Positions 1 through 8,059 are shown, counted from the first letter of the stretch. The stretch: DNA of 51,573 bases from an uncultured Oscillospiraceae bacterium (GCA_934511165.1 CAKSWA010000011.1:1-51573), one strand, 5' to 3'. Notes: generated by a model from the letters alone, not told the origin. A program made the numbers and translations.

Positions 1-1070
1 GCTCTCGATTTCTGTATCAATGCCTGTACAGTCTGTCAGGGTGGCTTGCATCAATCGGCAATCCTCAAGGATGTTGTATTTGAAGCCAAAACATAAAAAG
101 CGAATTATAGAAATCCTTTTAAGCGGTAGTTCGGTTATTGACAAATACAACGACGACCAACCCGAAGAAGAATACATCATGATGCGAAAGTTTGGCCTTA
201 TTCTTCTGAAAGATATCCTGCATGATAATGACAGTCTGATTCAACAAGAATTCAGAAAGTACATGAAAGACGGCGATGAAGAAAAAATAAAGAACATTTT
301 TTCTCAGTACACCCCTATCGTCGATAGTGATATAAACATTTCGCTCGATCAAACTCGAAAATTGCGTGCAGCTATTTCGGCAGATTCCACATTCGCCTAT
401 CCATTGCCGGAGCCGAATGGCAGCTTCAACGTTGACGAAGTGTTTGGCTTTCTAATCCGATTGGGCGATATTTTTGATTGGAAACGGTATGAGTACAGTA
501 CTCTTGGAAAATGCGATGAGGATGGTGACTACACTAAGCTCCGTTGGTATGCAGTCATATTGGTTCAATGGATGGAAGGCAAGGGCCTAAACTATATAAT
601 GCGGCGAGCTGTGGAATACCAAGAAAGACACCCCGAAAAGTTCTGGATCAACAGGTATACGAAGCAGTATTACGACAAAAACTCGTTGGACACAGAAATA
701 TTGTATTTGCCAATACGCTGGAGGTAATAGAAAATGTAATCCTAAAAATGTAATCCTATTTAGCATTTCTAATTACTTTTTGCGCTTTTCCAATGAATAC
801 AAGCGTGTCCACGGCGAAAAATCACTTAACAGGAATAATTGATATGAGTATGTTGAATGCGGCACTACCAATGAAGTCACCATTCAATTGCAGCGGTATG
901 GTTTTTCTCGTGAATCTGCAACTTACATCAAGGCACACCCACAGTACTTTACGGTTGATGGTGAAGGGAATGCTCATGTCAAAAACGATTTGGAAAACTG
1001 TGGAGACAACGAAGTTGTGCAGCAAATTCCAGACATTCGCTTCAATACACCGGAGTTGTTTGTGGAATAA
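1..1070 (+). pseudogene. Decayed 3' part of a large helicase-like gene from a mobile element
   Basis: One protein can be followed through three reading frames, so this is a broken gene and not several small ones. Positions 1-90 read in frame 1 (ALDFCINACTVCQGGLHQSA), about 85-680 in frame 2, about 685-755 in frame 1 (RNIVFANTLEVIENVIL), and 756-1070 in frame 3 (FSISNYFLRFSNEYK to NTPELFVE). Lesions seen: frameshifts near 88 and 684, a 14-bp tandem duplication at 731-758, and a TGA at 840-842 in the final frame where Trp would fit. The text resembles the C-terminal part of the large DEAD/DEAH-box helicases carried by Firmicutes integrative elements; that is from memory of the family, since no helicase motif lies inside the window. 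Base composition is clearly AT-richer than the genes to the right. The 5' end lies outside the window. Confidence 0.6.
731..758 (+). repeat. 14-bp perfect tandem duplication
   Basis: The unit AAAATGTAATCCTA occurs twice back to back at 731-744 and 745-758. Removing one copy joins the preceding frame (VIENVIL) to the following one (FSISNYF), so this duplication is one of the inactivating lesions of the helicase-like relict. Confidence 0.85.
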
Positions 1071-1095
1071 CCTTAACTTTTTAGTTGTTCCAAAT

Positions 1096-1158
1096 AAAGC
1101 AAACAAGGACTTTCGAAGTCAGTATTTGACCTCGAAAGCCCTTGCTTTATGCCTTTTT
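1096..1158 (+). terminator. Terminator-like hairpin after the helicase relict
   Basis: Left arm 1096-1116 and right arm 1132-1148 pair as AAAGC/GCTTT, AAGG/CCTT and CTTTCGA/TCGAAAG, with a 4-base bulge and one mismatch. A five-T run follows at 1154-1158. It lies 25 bases after the stop of the relict and probably served as its terminator. Confidence 0.5.
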
Positions 1159-1253
1159 CGGCGGTTTGGACCCCGGAGAAGGCCCTTGCTTTCTACTGCA
1201 TCAAAGCAGTTCGATGCGAGTAAGGCGGGAGCTTGAGCGGTAAATAACCAAAT

Positions 1254-1316
1254 CTGCTGTTTAACGAATACCCCCAGTAGGTCAACGATTACTCGGCTGT
1301 TTAACGATTACAGCAG
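1254..1316. repeat. Three AACGAWTAC direct repeats inside a short inverted repeat
   Basis: The core AACGAATAC/AACGATTAC occurs at 1263-1271, 1284-1292 and 1303-1311, about 20 bp apart, roughly two helical turns. Two copies share the longer form CTGTTTAACGAWTAC. The set is framed by CTGCTGT (1254-1260) and ACAGCAG (1310-1316). Phased repeats next to a tRNA are typical of integrase or accessory-protein binding sites at element ends; that role is inferred. Confidence 0.45.
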
Positions 1317-1351
1317 AGCACAAAGCTGCAATCCCCATAAAACGCACGAAT

Positions 1352-1380
1352 CCCCGCTGCAGAATTGCTCTGCAGCGGGG
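1352..1380. other. GC-rich 12-bp perfect hairpin
   Basis: CCCCGCTGCAGA (1352-1363) and TCTGCAGCGGGG (1369-1380) pair perfectly around a 5-base loop. No T-run follows on either strand, so it is not a standard rho-independent terminator. Its function is unknown. Confidence 0.5.
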
Positions 1381-1440
1381 TTCACTTATGCGCTGAAACA
1401 GCCGAAAAGCCTTATTTCAAGCGGTTTTCGGGCATAGAAA

Positions 1441-1477
1441 AATGCCACCGTAATTCTATCAAAATTACGGTGGCATT
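1441..1477 (-). terminator. Terminator of tRNA-Ala
   Basis: A perfect 15-bp stem (1441-1455 with 1463-1477, 7-base loop) begins one base past the encoded CCA of the tRNA. On the minus strand it is followed by TTTCT. The position and strength mark it as the rho-independent terminator of this single-tRNA unit, although the T-run is short. Confidence 0.75.
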
Positions 1478-1478
1478 G

Positions 1479-1554
1479 TGGTGGAGACGAAGAGATTCGA
1501 ACTCTCGACCTCTCGGATGCGAACCGAACGCTCTCCCAGCTGAGCTACGCCCCC
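1479..1554 (-). tRNA. tRNA-Ala, anticodon CGC
   Basis: The minus strand gives a complete 76-nt cloverleaf: acceptor GGGGGCG/CGTCTCC, D-stem GCTC/GAGC, anticodon stem TTCGG/CCGAG with loop TTCGCAT, T-arm GAGAG-TTCGAAT-CTCTT, discriminator A and encoded CCA. The anticodon is CGC, reading GCG. The acceptor stem carries the G3-U70 wobble pair that identifies alanine tRNAs. It is transcribed alone from a strong promoter and ends at the adjacent terminator. Its 3' end faces the mobile-element relict, the usual side for tRNA-targeted integration. Confidence 0.95.
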
Positions 1555-1568
1555 ACAGCGCGAATGTG

Positions 1569-1596
1569 ATTATAACACAAATTTTCGATTTGTAAA
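1569..1596 (-). promoter_or_regulatory. Sigma-A promoter of tRNA-Ala
   Basis: On the minus strand, -35 TTTACA (1591-1596) and -10 TATAAT (1569-1574) are separated by 16 bp. The predicted start lies about 8 bases before the tRNA 5' end at 1554. Confidence 0.8.
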
Positions 1597-1624
1597 GCAC
1601 TTTTTTCAAAAAAATGAATCCCAC

Positions 1625-1653
1625 TTGTAAATGGATACAAGATGTGGTAAAAT
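1625..1653 (+). promoter_or_regulatory. Sigma-A promoter of uppP
   Basis: -35 TTGTAA (1625-1630) and -10 TAAAAT (1648-1653) are separated by 17 bp. This leaves a leader of roughly 70 bases before the TTG start of uppP. Confidence 0.6.
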
Positions 1654-1732
1654 AAATTGTTAAAGAATACAATCTATTACATTATCTACCATTGCCGTCC
1701 GGCGGCAAATCCACGAAAAGGGGGAAACTCTC

Positions 1733-2566
1733 TTGTCAATCCTCAACGCTGCTTTTCTCGGTTTTATTCAGGGCGTGGCGGAATTTCTGCCAATCTCCAG
1801 TTCCGGCCATCTTGCGATGCTCCAGAACGTTTTCCGTTTGCAGACGGCAGAGGAGGGCCATATGTTCTTCGATGTGCTTCTGCATTTCGGAACGCTGATC
1901 TCCATCATCATCGTTTACTGGAAAGATATCGTCTACATCGTAACCGATACCGTCGGGCTGCTCCGCTCGTCGCACGAGACGTTCCCTGAGCAGCGCACGG
2001 AGCGCTCCGGCGCGCGGCTGCTGCTGATGCTCTTTTTCGGCACGCTGCCTCTGTTCATCATTCTCCCGTTCCAGAATTCTCTCGAGCAGCTTTATTATAA
2101 GACGGCATTCATCGGTGCGGCATTCCTTCTCAACGGCTGCCTGCTCTATGCTTCCGACCGGATCGTTCCGGGTCGCGGCAACGAACGCACGATGCGCATC
2201 CGTGATGCGCTCCTGATCGGCTGTGCCCAGGCGGTCGCCACCATCCCCGGCATCTCCCGTTCCGGCAGCACGATCACCGCGGGCATCGCCACCGGGCAGT
2301 CCCGCCCGTATGCGATGAAATACTCGCTTCTTATGAGCATTCCCGCCGTGCTGGGAGCCAACCTCCTTTCGCTCATCAAGGCGCTCAAAGCGGGAGTGGA
2401 ATGGTCCAACTTCCCGGCGTATCTGGTCGGTATGATCGTTTCGGCCGTCGTCGGTTATTTCAGCATCATCCTTCTGCAGCGCCTGCTGAAAAATGGCAAG
2501 TTCGGTAAATTTGCCTATTACATGTGGGGCATCGGCGCATTTACGCTCATCGCTTCGCTTTTCTGA
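1733..2566 (+). CDS. uppP: Undecaprenyl-diphosphatase (BacA/UppP family)
   Basis: This membrane enzyme dephosphorylates undecaprenyl diphosphate to recycle the lipid carrier used for peptidoglycan and other wall polymers; overproduction gives bacitracin resistance. The 277-residue product has the family's two signature regions: QGVAEFLPISSSGH at residues 13-26, with Glu17 in the (E/Q)xxxE motif and the Ser-rich loop, and PGISRSGST at 172-180 with the conserved Arg. The rest is hydrophobic with about seven or eight predicted helices, and the length is normal. The start is TTG, supported by an AAGGGGG ribosome-binding site about 8 bases upstream; no better in-frame start exists. It is the first gene of a + strand run with ftsK, whose start lies 10 bases past the uppP stop. 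Confidence 0.95.
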   Translation: MSILNAAFLGFIQGVAEFLPISSSGHLAMLQNVFRLQTAEEGHMFFDVLLHFGTLISIIIVYWKDIVYIVTDTVGLLRSSHETFPEQRTERSGARLLLMLFFGTLPLFIILPFQNSLEQLYYKTAFIGAAFLLNGCLLYASDRIVPGRGNERTMRIRDALLIGCAQAVATIPGISRSGSTITAGIATGQSRPYAMKYSLLMSIPAVLGANLLSLIKALKAGVEWSNFPAYLVGMIVSAVVGYFSIILLQRLLKNGKFGKFAYYMWGIGAFTLIASLF

Positions 2567-2576
2567 GGAGAACATT

Positions 2577-5249
2577 ATGGCGCAATCGAAATCCGCGTCC
2601 GGAGCAAAAAAGAATACATCCGCCAAAGCCAGAGCCAAAAAGCCGATCCGCCGCGAGGTTGGCTCGGTCATGTGTCTGGCGCTCGGCCTCTTTACGCTGC
2701 TCGGCTATTTCGTCAAGGACTACTGGCTGATCGACTGGCTGTGCCTGTATGTGTTTAAGGGGCTTTTCGGCTGGGGCTTTCTGGTCGTTCCGCCGTGCTT
2801 TCTGTGGGCGGCGGTCATCCTCGGGTTTCACCGCGGCCGTCCCGTGGCCGGACGGATCGTTGCTCTTTCATTCATCCCGCTTCTCTTCGGCGCTGCCGTG
2901 CATCTGTTGGCGTGCAAAGTCGATTACGGATTTGACTGGCTTTCGATCCGCAGCCTGTATTATGGCGGTATGAATCTGGAGACCGGCGGCGTCGTTTCCG
3001 GGCTGCTGTCCATTTTCCTGGAACGTGCCGTGAGCGTGTACGGCGCGCTGCCAGTGTTCATTATCGCGCTTTTCAGCGTCATCTGCGTTGCGGCAAAGGT
3101 CTCCCTGCGTGAAAAGGTGGAGGATATGAAGAGCCGTCCGCGCGTGGAGTATGAGACGATGCCGGAACCCGTCCCGGAAAAGACCCGGACGAAAAAGGAG
3201 CGCGGGCGTGCGCAGGAGCTTCCTGCCCCGGAGGTGTTTGCGGTTCCGGATACAGTAAACGCTCCGGCACAGCCGCAGGAGGAGCCCTCCGGCGGCATGT
3301 TCTCCCGCCGCCGGAAGAAGGCGGCGATCGATATTCCCATCGAGGACGAACCTCTGCCGGAAGAGCCGATCCCGGATATGCCGCAGGGCATTCTGTATCA
3401 GGGACAGCCGGACATGGCGGCGGTGGCGGACTGCATCCGCCGCGGCGAGGAAAAGCGCGCCAGGACCCGCCGGCCGGCCGAAAAGGAACCCTTCATCGAA
3501 GAAGTGTCTCCGGCCGAAGAAGAGCCGTTCATCGAGGATGCCACCACGGCCGAAGAGCTTTCCATGGAGGACGGCTCCGCCGGGATCGGCATCGAAACCG
3601 TACGCGAGCCGGTGCCGTTTGTTAAGCCGGAAAAGCTCCGCCGCGAGGACGTGGACGCTGCCGCGGACGAGATCGCGCAGACGATCGAGGAAACGGAGCA
3701 GGTGCCGGAATATCAGTACCCGCCCGTAACACTCCTTCGCGCCGGCGACGGCATCACATCCGACGGCAGGGAAGAGGTAACGCTCAACCGGGAGCGGCTG
3801 GAAACGACGCTCCACAGCTTCGGTATTGGCGCTTCGGTGACGGAGATTACCCGCGGGCCGACGGTCACGCGCTACGATCTCGAACTTGAGGCCGGCGTGA
3901 AGCTCAATAAACTTACCAATCTTGCGGGCGATCTGGCGCTTTCGCTCGGCGTTGTCAGCGTGCGCATTGCCCCGATCCCCGACAAAATCTCCACGGTCGG
4001 CGTCGAAGTACCGAACAAGATCGTCAGCACTGTGTACCTGCGCGACATTATCGATTCCCCGGCCTTTCAGAACGCCGCCTCCAAGCTCAGCTTTGCCATC
4101 GGCAAGGACATCGGCGGAAACTGCATTATCGGCAACATTGCCAAGCTCCCGCATATGCTCATCGCCGGTACGACCGGCAGCGGCAAGAGCGTATGCATGA
4201 ACAGCCTTATCCTCTCGCTGCTCTATAAGGCGACGCCGGACGAGGTGCGCCTCATCATGATCGACCCGAAGATGGTCGAGCTCGGCATCTATAACGGCAT
4301 CCCGCATCTGTACATCCCGGTCGTGACCGACCCGAAAAAAGCGGCGGGCTCGCTGCAATGGGCGGTTGTCGAAATGATGAAGCGCTACCGGCTCTTCTCC
4401 GAGATCGGCGTGCGCGATCTCAAGGGCTATAATAATTATAAGACAAAGATCGGCGAACCGACGATGCCGAACGTTGTCATCGTCATCGACGAGCTGGCCG
4501 ACCTTATGATGACCGCCGCCAAAGAGGTCGAGGAGAGCATCTGCCGCGTTGCGCAGATGGGACGTGCCGCCGGCATGCATCTCATCATCGCCACGCAGCG
4601 TCCCTCTGCGGACGTTATTACCGGCCTCATGAAGGCGAACATTCCGAGCCGCATCGCGTTTGCTGTTTCGAGTTCGCTCGAATCGCGAATTATTCTCGAT
4701 AACCCCGGCGCAGAAAAACTTATTGGCATGGGCGATATGCTCTATGCTCCGCTTGGCTGCGGAAAACCGCTGCGCGTGCAAGGGGCGTTCGTCTCCGACG
4801 AGGAACGCGAGCAGGTCATTGACTTTATCAAGCAGGGGACCACGCCGGAGTACGACGATGAAATTCTCCGCCATATTGAGAAGGCTGCGGCCGGAAAGGA
4901 CGCGCAGGAAAACAAAGATGAGGACGGCACTTCCGCCGCGCTGGACGATAATCCGTTCAGCGGCTGCGACGAGCTGCTGCCGCAGGCGGTGGATGTTATT
5001 CTTGATACGAAGCAGGCCTCGGTTTCCATGCTGCAGCGCCGGCTGAAGCTCGGCTACTCCCGCGCCGCGCGTCTCGTTGACCAGATGGAAGAGCTCGGCA
5101 TTGTCGGGCCGTTTGAAGGCTCCAAGCCGCGTCAGCTTCTCATCACGCGTGAGCAATGGCAGGAGATGAGTATGTCCGGCCGCACGCCGATGGAGCAGCT
5201 CATCGAGGAACAGAAGGACGATTTCTCTGCGGAGGAACCGCATCTATGA
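2577..5249 (+). CDS. ftsK: DNA translocase FtsK/SpoIIIE
   Basis: A membrane-anchored hexameric ATPase that pumps chromosomal DNA through the closing septum, including the sporulation septum in spore formers. The 890-residue product has a basic N-terminal tail (residues 1-25), several membrane helices to about 175, and a long acidic Pro/Glu-rich linker (about 190-375). The motor follows: Walker A AGTTGSGKS at 530-538 and Walker B VIVIDELADL near 633-642. A C-terminal winged-helix gamma domain (near 795-850, QASVSMLQRRLKLGYSRA) reads directional DNA sequences. ATG at 2577 is chosen because GAGGAG lies 7 bases upstream; an in-frame ATG at 2493 would overlap uppP and lacks such a site. The sequence does not say whether the main role is vegetative (FtsK) or sporulation-specific (SpoIIIE). 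Confidence 0.95.
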   Translation: MAQSKSASGAKKNTSAKARAKKPIRREVGSVMCLALGLFTLLGYFVKDYWLIDWLCLYVFKGLFGWGFLVVPPCFLWAAVILGFHRGRPVAGRIVALSFIPLLFGAAVHLLACKVDYGFDWLSIRSLYYGGMNLETGGVVSGLLSIFLERAVSVYGALPVFIIALFSVICVAAKVSLREKVEDMKSRPRVEYETMPEPVPEKTRTKKERGRAQELPAPEVFAVPDTVNAPAQPQEEPSGGMFSRRRKKAAIDIPIEDEPLPEEPIPDMPQGILYQGQPDMAAVADCIRRGEEKRARTRRPAEKEPFIEEVSPAEEEPFIEDATTAEELSMEDGSAGIGIETVREPVPFVKPEKLRREDVDAAADEIAQTIEETEQVPEYQYPPVTLLRAGDGITSDGREEVTLNRERLETTLHSFGIGASVTEITRGPTVTRYDLELEAGVKLNKLTNLAGDLALSLGVVSVRIAPIPDKISTVGVEVPNKIVSTVYLRDIIDSPAFQNAASKLSFAIGKDIGGNCIIGNIAKLPHMLIAGTTGSGKSVCMNSLILSLLYKATPDEVRLIMIDPKMVELGIYNGIPHLYIPVVTDPKKAAGSLQWAVVEMMKRYRLFSEIGVRDLKGYNNYKTKIGEPTMPNVVIVIDELADLMMTAAKEVEESICRVAQMGRAAGMHLIIATQRPSADVITGLMKANIPSRIAFAVSSSLESRIILDNPGAEKLIGMGDMLYAPLGCGKPLRVQGAFVSDEEREQVIDFIKQGTTPEYDDEILRHIEKAAAGKDAQENKDEDGTSAALDDNPFSGCDELLPQAVDVILDTKQASVSMLQRRLKLGYSRAARLVDQMEELGIVGPFEGSKPRQLLITREQWQEMSMSGRTPMEQLIEEQKDDFSAEEPHL

Positions 5250-5671
5250 TCCTTTCGGACGGTGAAGTGCGCGCTATGAGCGCGCTGGCGCTCGCCCATA
5301 TGGGCGACGCCGTGTATGAGATCCTTGCCCGGCGGGAGGTTTGCCGTTCCGGCAAGCTGACTGCCGGTGAACTGCACCGGCAGACCATCCGGTATGTATC
5401 CGCCCCGGCGCAGGCACGCGCGGCGGAAAAGATCCGCCCACATCTGACAAGTGAGGAGGACGCCGTATACCGCCGCGGGCGCAACGCCCACAGCCATGCC
5501 GCGCCCCGCGCCGCAACGGAGGCAGAGTACCATGCCGCCTCCGGGCTGGAGGCGCTGTTTGGCTGGCTCTATCTCCGCGGACAAAACGATCGGATCGAAG
5601 AACTCTTTGCTATCATTTTGGAGGAAAACGATGCCTCTGGACGCCATATTGCTGACGGCTCTGCGCCGTGA
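5246..5671 (+). CDS. mrnC: Mini-ribonuclease III
   Basis: Mini-III is an RNase III catalytic domain without a dsRNA-binding domain; in Bacillus it matures the ends of 23S rRNA. The 141-residue product begins with the family signature HMGDAVYE (residues 18-25, catalytic Asp21 and Glu25), has RRGRNAHSH near 76-84, and has a second acidic site in SGLEALFGWLYL (about 99-110). The ATG overlaps the ftsK stop (ATGA), indicating translational coupling. In many Firmicutes this gene sits beside cysS; here it lies between ftsK and rqcH and overlaps the latter by 41 bases. Confidence 0.9.
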   Translation: MILSDGEVRAMSALALAHMGDAVYEILARREVCRSGKLTAGELHRQTIRYVSAPAQARAAEKIRPHLTSEEDAVYRRGRNAHSHAAPRAATEAEYHAASGLEALFGWLYLRGQNDRIEELFAIILEENDASGRHIADGSAP

Positions 5672-7352
5672 GCTGGAAAACTCCCTTCTGGGAGCAAAAA
5701 TCGACAGGATCAGCATGCCGGAAAAGGACGTGCTGATCCTGTCCGTGCATTCGCGTGAGCAGGGGAGCCGCCGTGTGCTGCTCTCTGTCCGGCCGGGCAG
5801 CGCGCGCATTTCGCTCACAGAGCAGACCATGGAAAACCCGCCGCAGCCGCCGATGTTCTGCATGCTGCTGCGTAAATATCTGATCGGCGCGCGGATCACG
5901 GCGCTCGAACAGCCGCTCGGCGAGCGTCTGCTTATCCTGCGGCTCGATACCGTGGACGAACTGAACTGCCGCGGAGAGAAAACACTCGTGCTCGAACTTA
6001 TGGGCAAGGGGCTGAATCTCCTGCTGCTCGACGGCGACGGACATATTTTGGACTGCATCCGCCGTGTGGACTATGAAGACCCCAACCGCCGCGCTCTTCT
6101 GCCGGGACTTTTCTATACGCTGCCGCCGCAGCAGGAAAAAACCTCCTTTTTCCGGACGGAGAGAGAAGAGTGTGAGCGGCTTCTCGCGCTCGCCGACCGG
6201 ACGCTGCCGCCGGATAAGTGGCTTCTCGATACGTTCGGCGGGCTTTCGCCGCTGCTCTGCCGCGAACTGGCCCTTGGCGGCTGGGAGGGGCTTTCTGCTG
6301 CGCTTGACATACTGCGTGCGCGGATTGAAAATAGTGACTTCACCCCGGTTATGATCTCCATCGACGGCATTCCGAAGGACTATACGTTCCAACCGATATA
6401 CCAGTACGGCAGCCGTGCTGAATTGACGGAGTTTTCGTCGTTCAGCGAGCTTCTGGATACGTTTTATCGGAAAAAGGATCAGCAGGAAAATCTGCGCCGC
6501 CGCAGCGCCGATCTCACGCGCACGGCAAAAACGGCGCACGACCGCCTTCTGCGTAAAATTGCTGCCCGTGAGCAGGAGCTTTTGGAAACGGAAAAGCGTG
6601 AGGAGTCCCGCCGCCGGGGCGATCTCATCACGGCGAATATGTACCGGCTGAAGCGCGGCATGCGCGCCTTTGAGACGCAGGACTACTATGAGCCGGATTG
6701 CCCAACCGTCACCGTGCCGCTCGATGAGCGCAAAACGCCGCAGCAGAATGCTGCTTACAATTATAAGCTCTACAACAAAGCGAAGACCGCAAACCGCATG
6801 CTCACGGAGCTGATCGCTGCGGCGCGTGAGGACGAGGCATATTTGGAGAGCGTTCTTGACGAGCTCTCCCGTGCCGAGTCTGACCGCGATCTTGCCGATA
6901 TCCGACGTGAACTGGTGAACGCCGGATATATTAAGGAGAAGGCGCAGGGAAAGCGTCAGAAGCAGCCTGCGGCGCGCAAGCCTTTGCGGTTTGTATCGGA
7001 CAGCGGCACAGAAATTCTTGTTGGCCGCGGCAATGTACAGAACGACGAGCTTACGCTCCATACGGCCCGCCGCACCGATCTCTGGCTCCATGTGCAGAAG
7101 CTCCCCGGCAGCCACGTGATCGTATCGCAGGCAGAAGGGGAGGCAGACGAGGAAACGATCCGCCAGGCAGCGGCGCTCGCCGCAACGTATTCACAGGCCA
7201 AAGCCGGCGGCAAGGTCGCCGTGGACTGCACGCAGGTGCGTTTCGTGAAAAAGCCCTCCGGCGCGAAGCCGGGGCGGGTGATTTACACCGATTACCGGAC
7301 GATCATCACCGCCGCGGACGAAGCACTGGCCGAACGGCTGCGCAAAGACTGA
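5631..7352 (+). CDS. rqcH: Ribosome quality-control protein RqcH (NFACT family)
   Basis: RqcH binds stalled 50S subunits carrying nascent chain-tRNA and adds C-terminal alanine tails that mark the chain for degradation; older annotations call it a fibronectin-binding protein. The 573-residue product has the NFACT-N region (about 1-260), a helical coiled-coil arm (about 270-440, with RRRSADLTRTAKTAHDRLLR) and a C-terminal NFACT-R domain (about 450-560, with LVGRGNVQNDELTL and TDLWLHVQKLPGSHV). At the place of the conserved Asp-Arg pair the sequence has Glu98-Arg99. ATG at 5631 is chosen for its GGAGG 6 bases upstream; this start overlaps mrnC by 41 bases. A bidirectional hairpin follows the gene. 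Confidence 0.93.
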   Translation: MPLDAILLTALRRELENSLLGAKIDRISMPEKDVLILSVHSREQGSRRVLLSVRPGSARISLTEQTMENPPQPPMFCMLLRKYLIGARITALEQPLGERLLILRLDTVDELNCRGEKTLVLELMGKGLNLLLLDGDGHILDCIRRVDYEDPNRRALLPGLFYTLPPQQEKTSFFRTEREECERLLALADRTLPPDKWLLDTFGGLSPLLCRELALGGWEGLSAALDILRARIENSDFTPVMISIDGIPKDYTFQPIYQYGSRAELTEFSSFSELLDTFYRKKDQQENLRRRSADLTRTAKTAHDRLLRKIAAREQELLETEKREESRRRGDLITANMYRLKRGMRAFETQDYYEPDCPTVTVPLDERKTPQQNAAYNYKLYNKAKTANRMLTELIAAAREDEAYLESVLDELSRAESDRDLADIRRELVNAGYIKEKAQGKRQKQPAARKPLRFVSDSGTEILVGRGNVQNDELTLHTARRTDLWLHVQKLPGSHVIVSQAEGEADEETIRQAAALAATYSQAKAGGKVAVDCTQVRFVKKPSGAKPGRVIYTDYRTIITAADEALAERLRKD

Positions 7353-7361
7353 AATACAAAA

Positions 7362-7385
7362 ACCGGCAGGTGAAACCCTGCCGGT
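7362..7385. terminator. Bidirectional terminator between rqcH and the HIT gene
   Basis: ACCGGCAGG (7362-7370) pairs with CCTGCCGGT (7377-7385) around a 6-base loop. On the minus strand it is followed by TTTTTG, and on the + strand by a weaker AAGCATTTTC. It separates two converging genes. Confidence 0.75.
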
Positions 7386-7408
7386 AAGCATTTTCAGCAA
7401 GCATTTTT

Positions 7409-7897
7409 CTAAGACCATCCTTGCGCATATTTGCAAATTAGATTTCTCACTTTTTCCAGCTTTTCTATATCTGCCACATACGCTTTGCGGGGCTTTACAA
7501 AATTTTGGCTGCCCCGCTTTTCATCGGGGTAGCGGGGAATAAGCTGGATGTGATAATGATTGTTGGGACCGTCGCACATGGTACACAGGTAGACACGCTC
7601 GCAGCCATAAACCTCGCAAAGAATCTGCATGAACCGCTTCGCAAATCGAATGATCTTCTCATTGATGCGGTCGGGGGCTTCGCTCATGTCGTGGTAGTGT
7701 TGCATCGTTGAAATACACATATGTCCGTCGGCTCTTGGATTGCCGACAAGAAAGCACTCTATGTCCTCATCTGCATACAGCATCTTATCCGCGTTGTCGC
7801 CGTAAAGCGCACCGCTGTTTTCTCGGTTGAAGCAAGTAGGACAAATGCCCAGGTCAGTCAGTTCGGCGGGGGAGAGCTTCATTAGTTTTTTGTCCAT
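7409..7897 (-). CDS. HIT-superfamily protein with GalT-like HxHxQ motif
   Basis: This belongs to the histidine-triad nucleotide hydrolase/transferase superfamily. Near residue 125 of the 162-residue product stands NNHYHIQLIPRY; its HxHxQ form is that of the GalT/Ap4A-phosphorylase branch rather than the HxHxH of classic Hint proteins. An N-terminal CPTCF plus two Cys in CTMCDGPNNHYH may bind metal. The substrate is unknown, and the protein is about half the length of true GalT. ATG at 7897 is chosen because GGAG lies 8 bases upstream; an in-frame start at 7945 has no such site and would lie at the predicted transcription start. Codon use is less GC-biased than in the neighbours, which hints at later acquisition. 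Confidence 0.75.
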   Translation of the reverse strand: MDKKLMKLSPAELTDLGICPTCFNRENSGALYGDNADKMLYADEDIECFLVGNPRADGHMCISTMQHYHDMSEAPDRINEKIIRFAKRFMQILCEVYGCERVYLCTMCDGPNNHYHIQLIPRYPDEKRGSQNFVKPRKAYVADIEKLEKVRNLICKYAQGWS

Positions 7898-7930
7898 AGT
7901 CCATACTCCGTTTTTAGTCTTAACATCCTT

Positions 7931-7959
7931 ATTATAGCACACCAACCTGCTGTTTTCAA
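7931..7959 (-). promoter_or_regulatory. Sigma-A promoter of the HIT gene
   Basis: On the minus strand, -35 TTGAAA (7954-7959) and a perfect -10 TATAAT (7931-7936) are 17 bp apart. Transcription would begin near 7924, about 27 bases before the ATG at 7897. Confidence 0.8.
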
Positions 7960-7977
7960 AACTTTGTGGATCGAAAA

Positions 7978-8043
7978 GGTGCTTCTATAAAGCACATAGA
8001 ATGAACAAACAGCATTCAGCCAAGACCGAACGCCGTTTGTTCA
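7978..8043. other. Two inverted repeats downstream of the SLH gene
   Basis: GTGCTT/AAGCAC (7979-7995) forms a small hairpin, and TGAACAAAC (8002-8010) is mirrored by GTTTGTTCA (8035-8043). They lie between the 3' end of the SLH gene and the HIT promoter. Neither is followed by a clear T-run, so a terminator role is only possible. Confidence 0.35.
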
Positions 8044-8059
8044 AGTGTTTACAATTCTG

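Larger units (their letters stand above)
1071..1478. other. Gene-free stretch between helicase relict and tRNA-Ala
   Basis: No convincing coding frame is seen. The stretch holds a terminator-like hairpin (1096-1158), an 11-bp direct repeat GCCCTTGCTTT (1138-1148 and 1182-1192), three short direct repeats (1257-1311), a 12-bp GC-rich hairpin (1352-1380) and the tRNA terminator (1441-1477). The density of repeats and the position at a tRNA 3' end fit the terminal region of an integrated element. No integrase gene is visible. Confidence 0.5.

Noticed and set aside
20..727. An intact 235-residue protein at the left edge
   Set aside because: Its reading sense continues in other frames on both sides (1-90 and 685-1070), so it is one segment of a broken gene and not a separate gene.
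793..1236. A 147-codon + strand frame in the relict
   Set aside because: The meaningful frame here is frame 3 (to 1070). This frame has no family pattern and runs into the hairpin region.
1352..1380. The GC-rich hairpin as a rho-independent terminator or riboswitch
   Set aside because: No T-run follows on either strand and no aptamer-like structure surrounds it, so I list it only as a hairpin.
2868..5243. A 791-codon open frame antisense to ftsK
   Set aside because: It lies wholly opposite a conserved gene, its residues are dominated by Arg, Ala, Asp and His, and it shows no motif. High GC at third codon positions keeps such antisense frames open.
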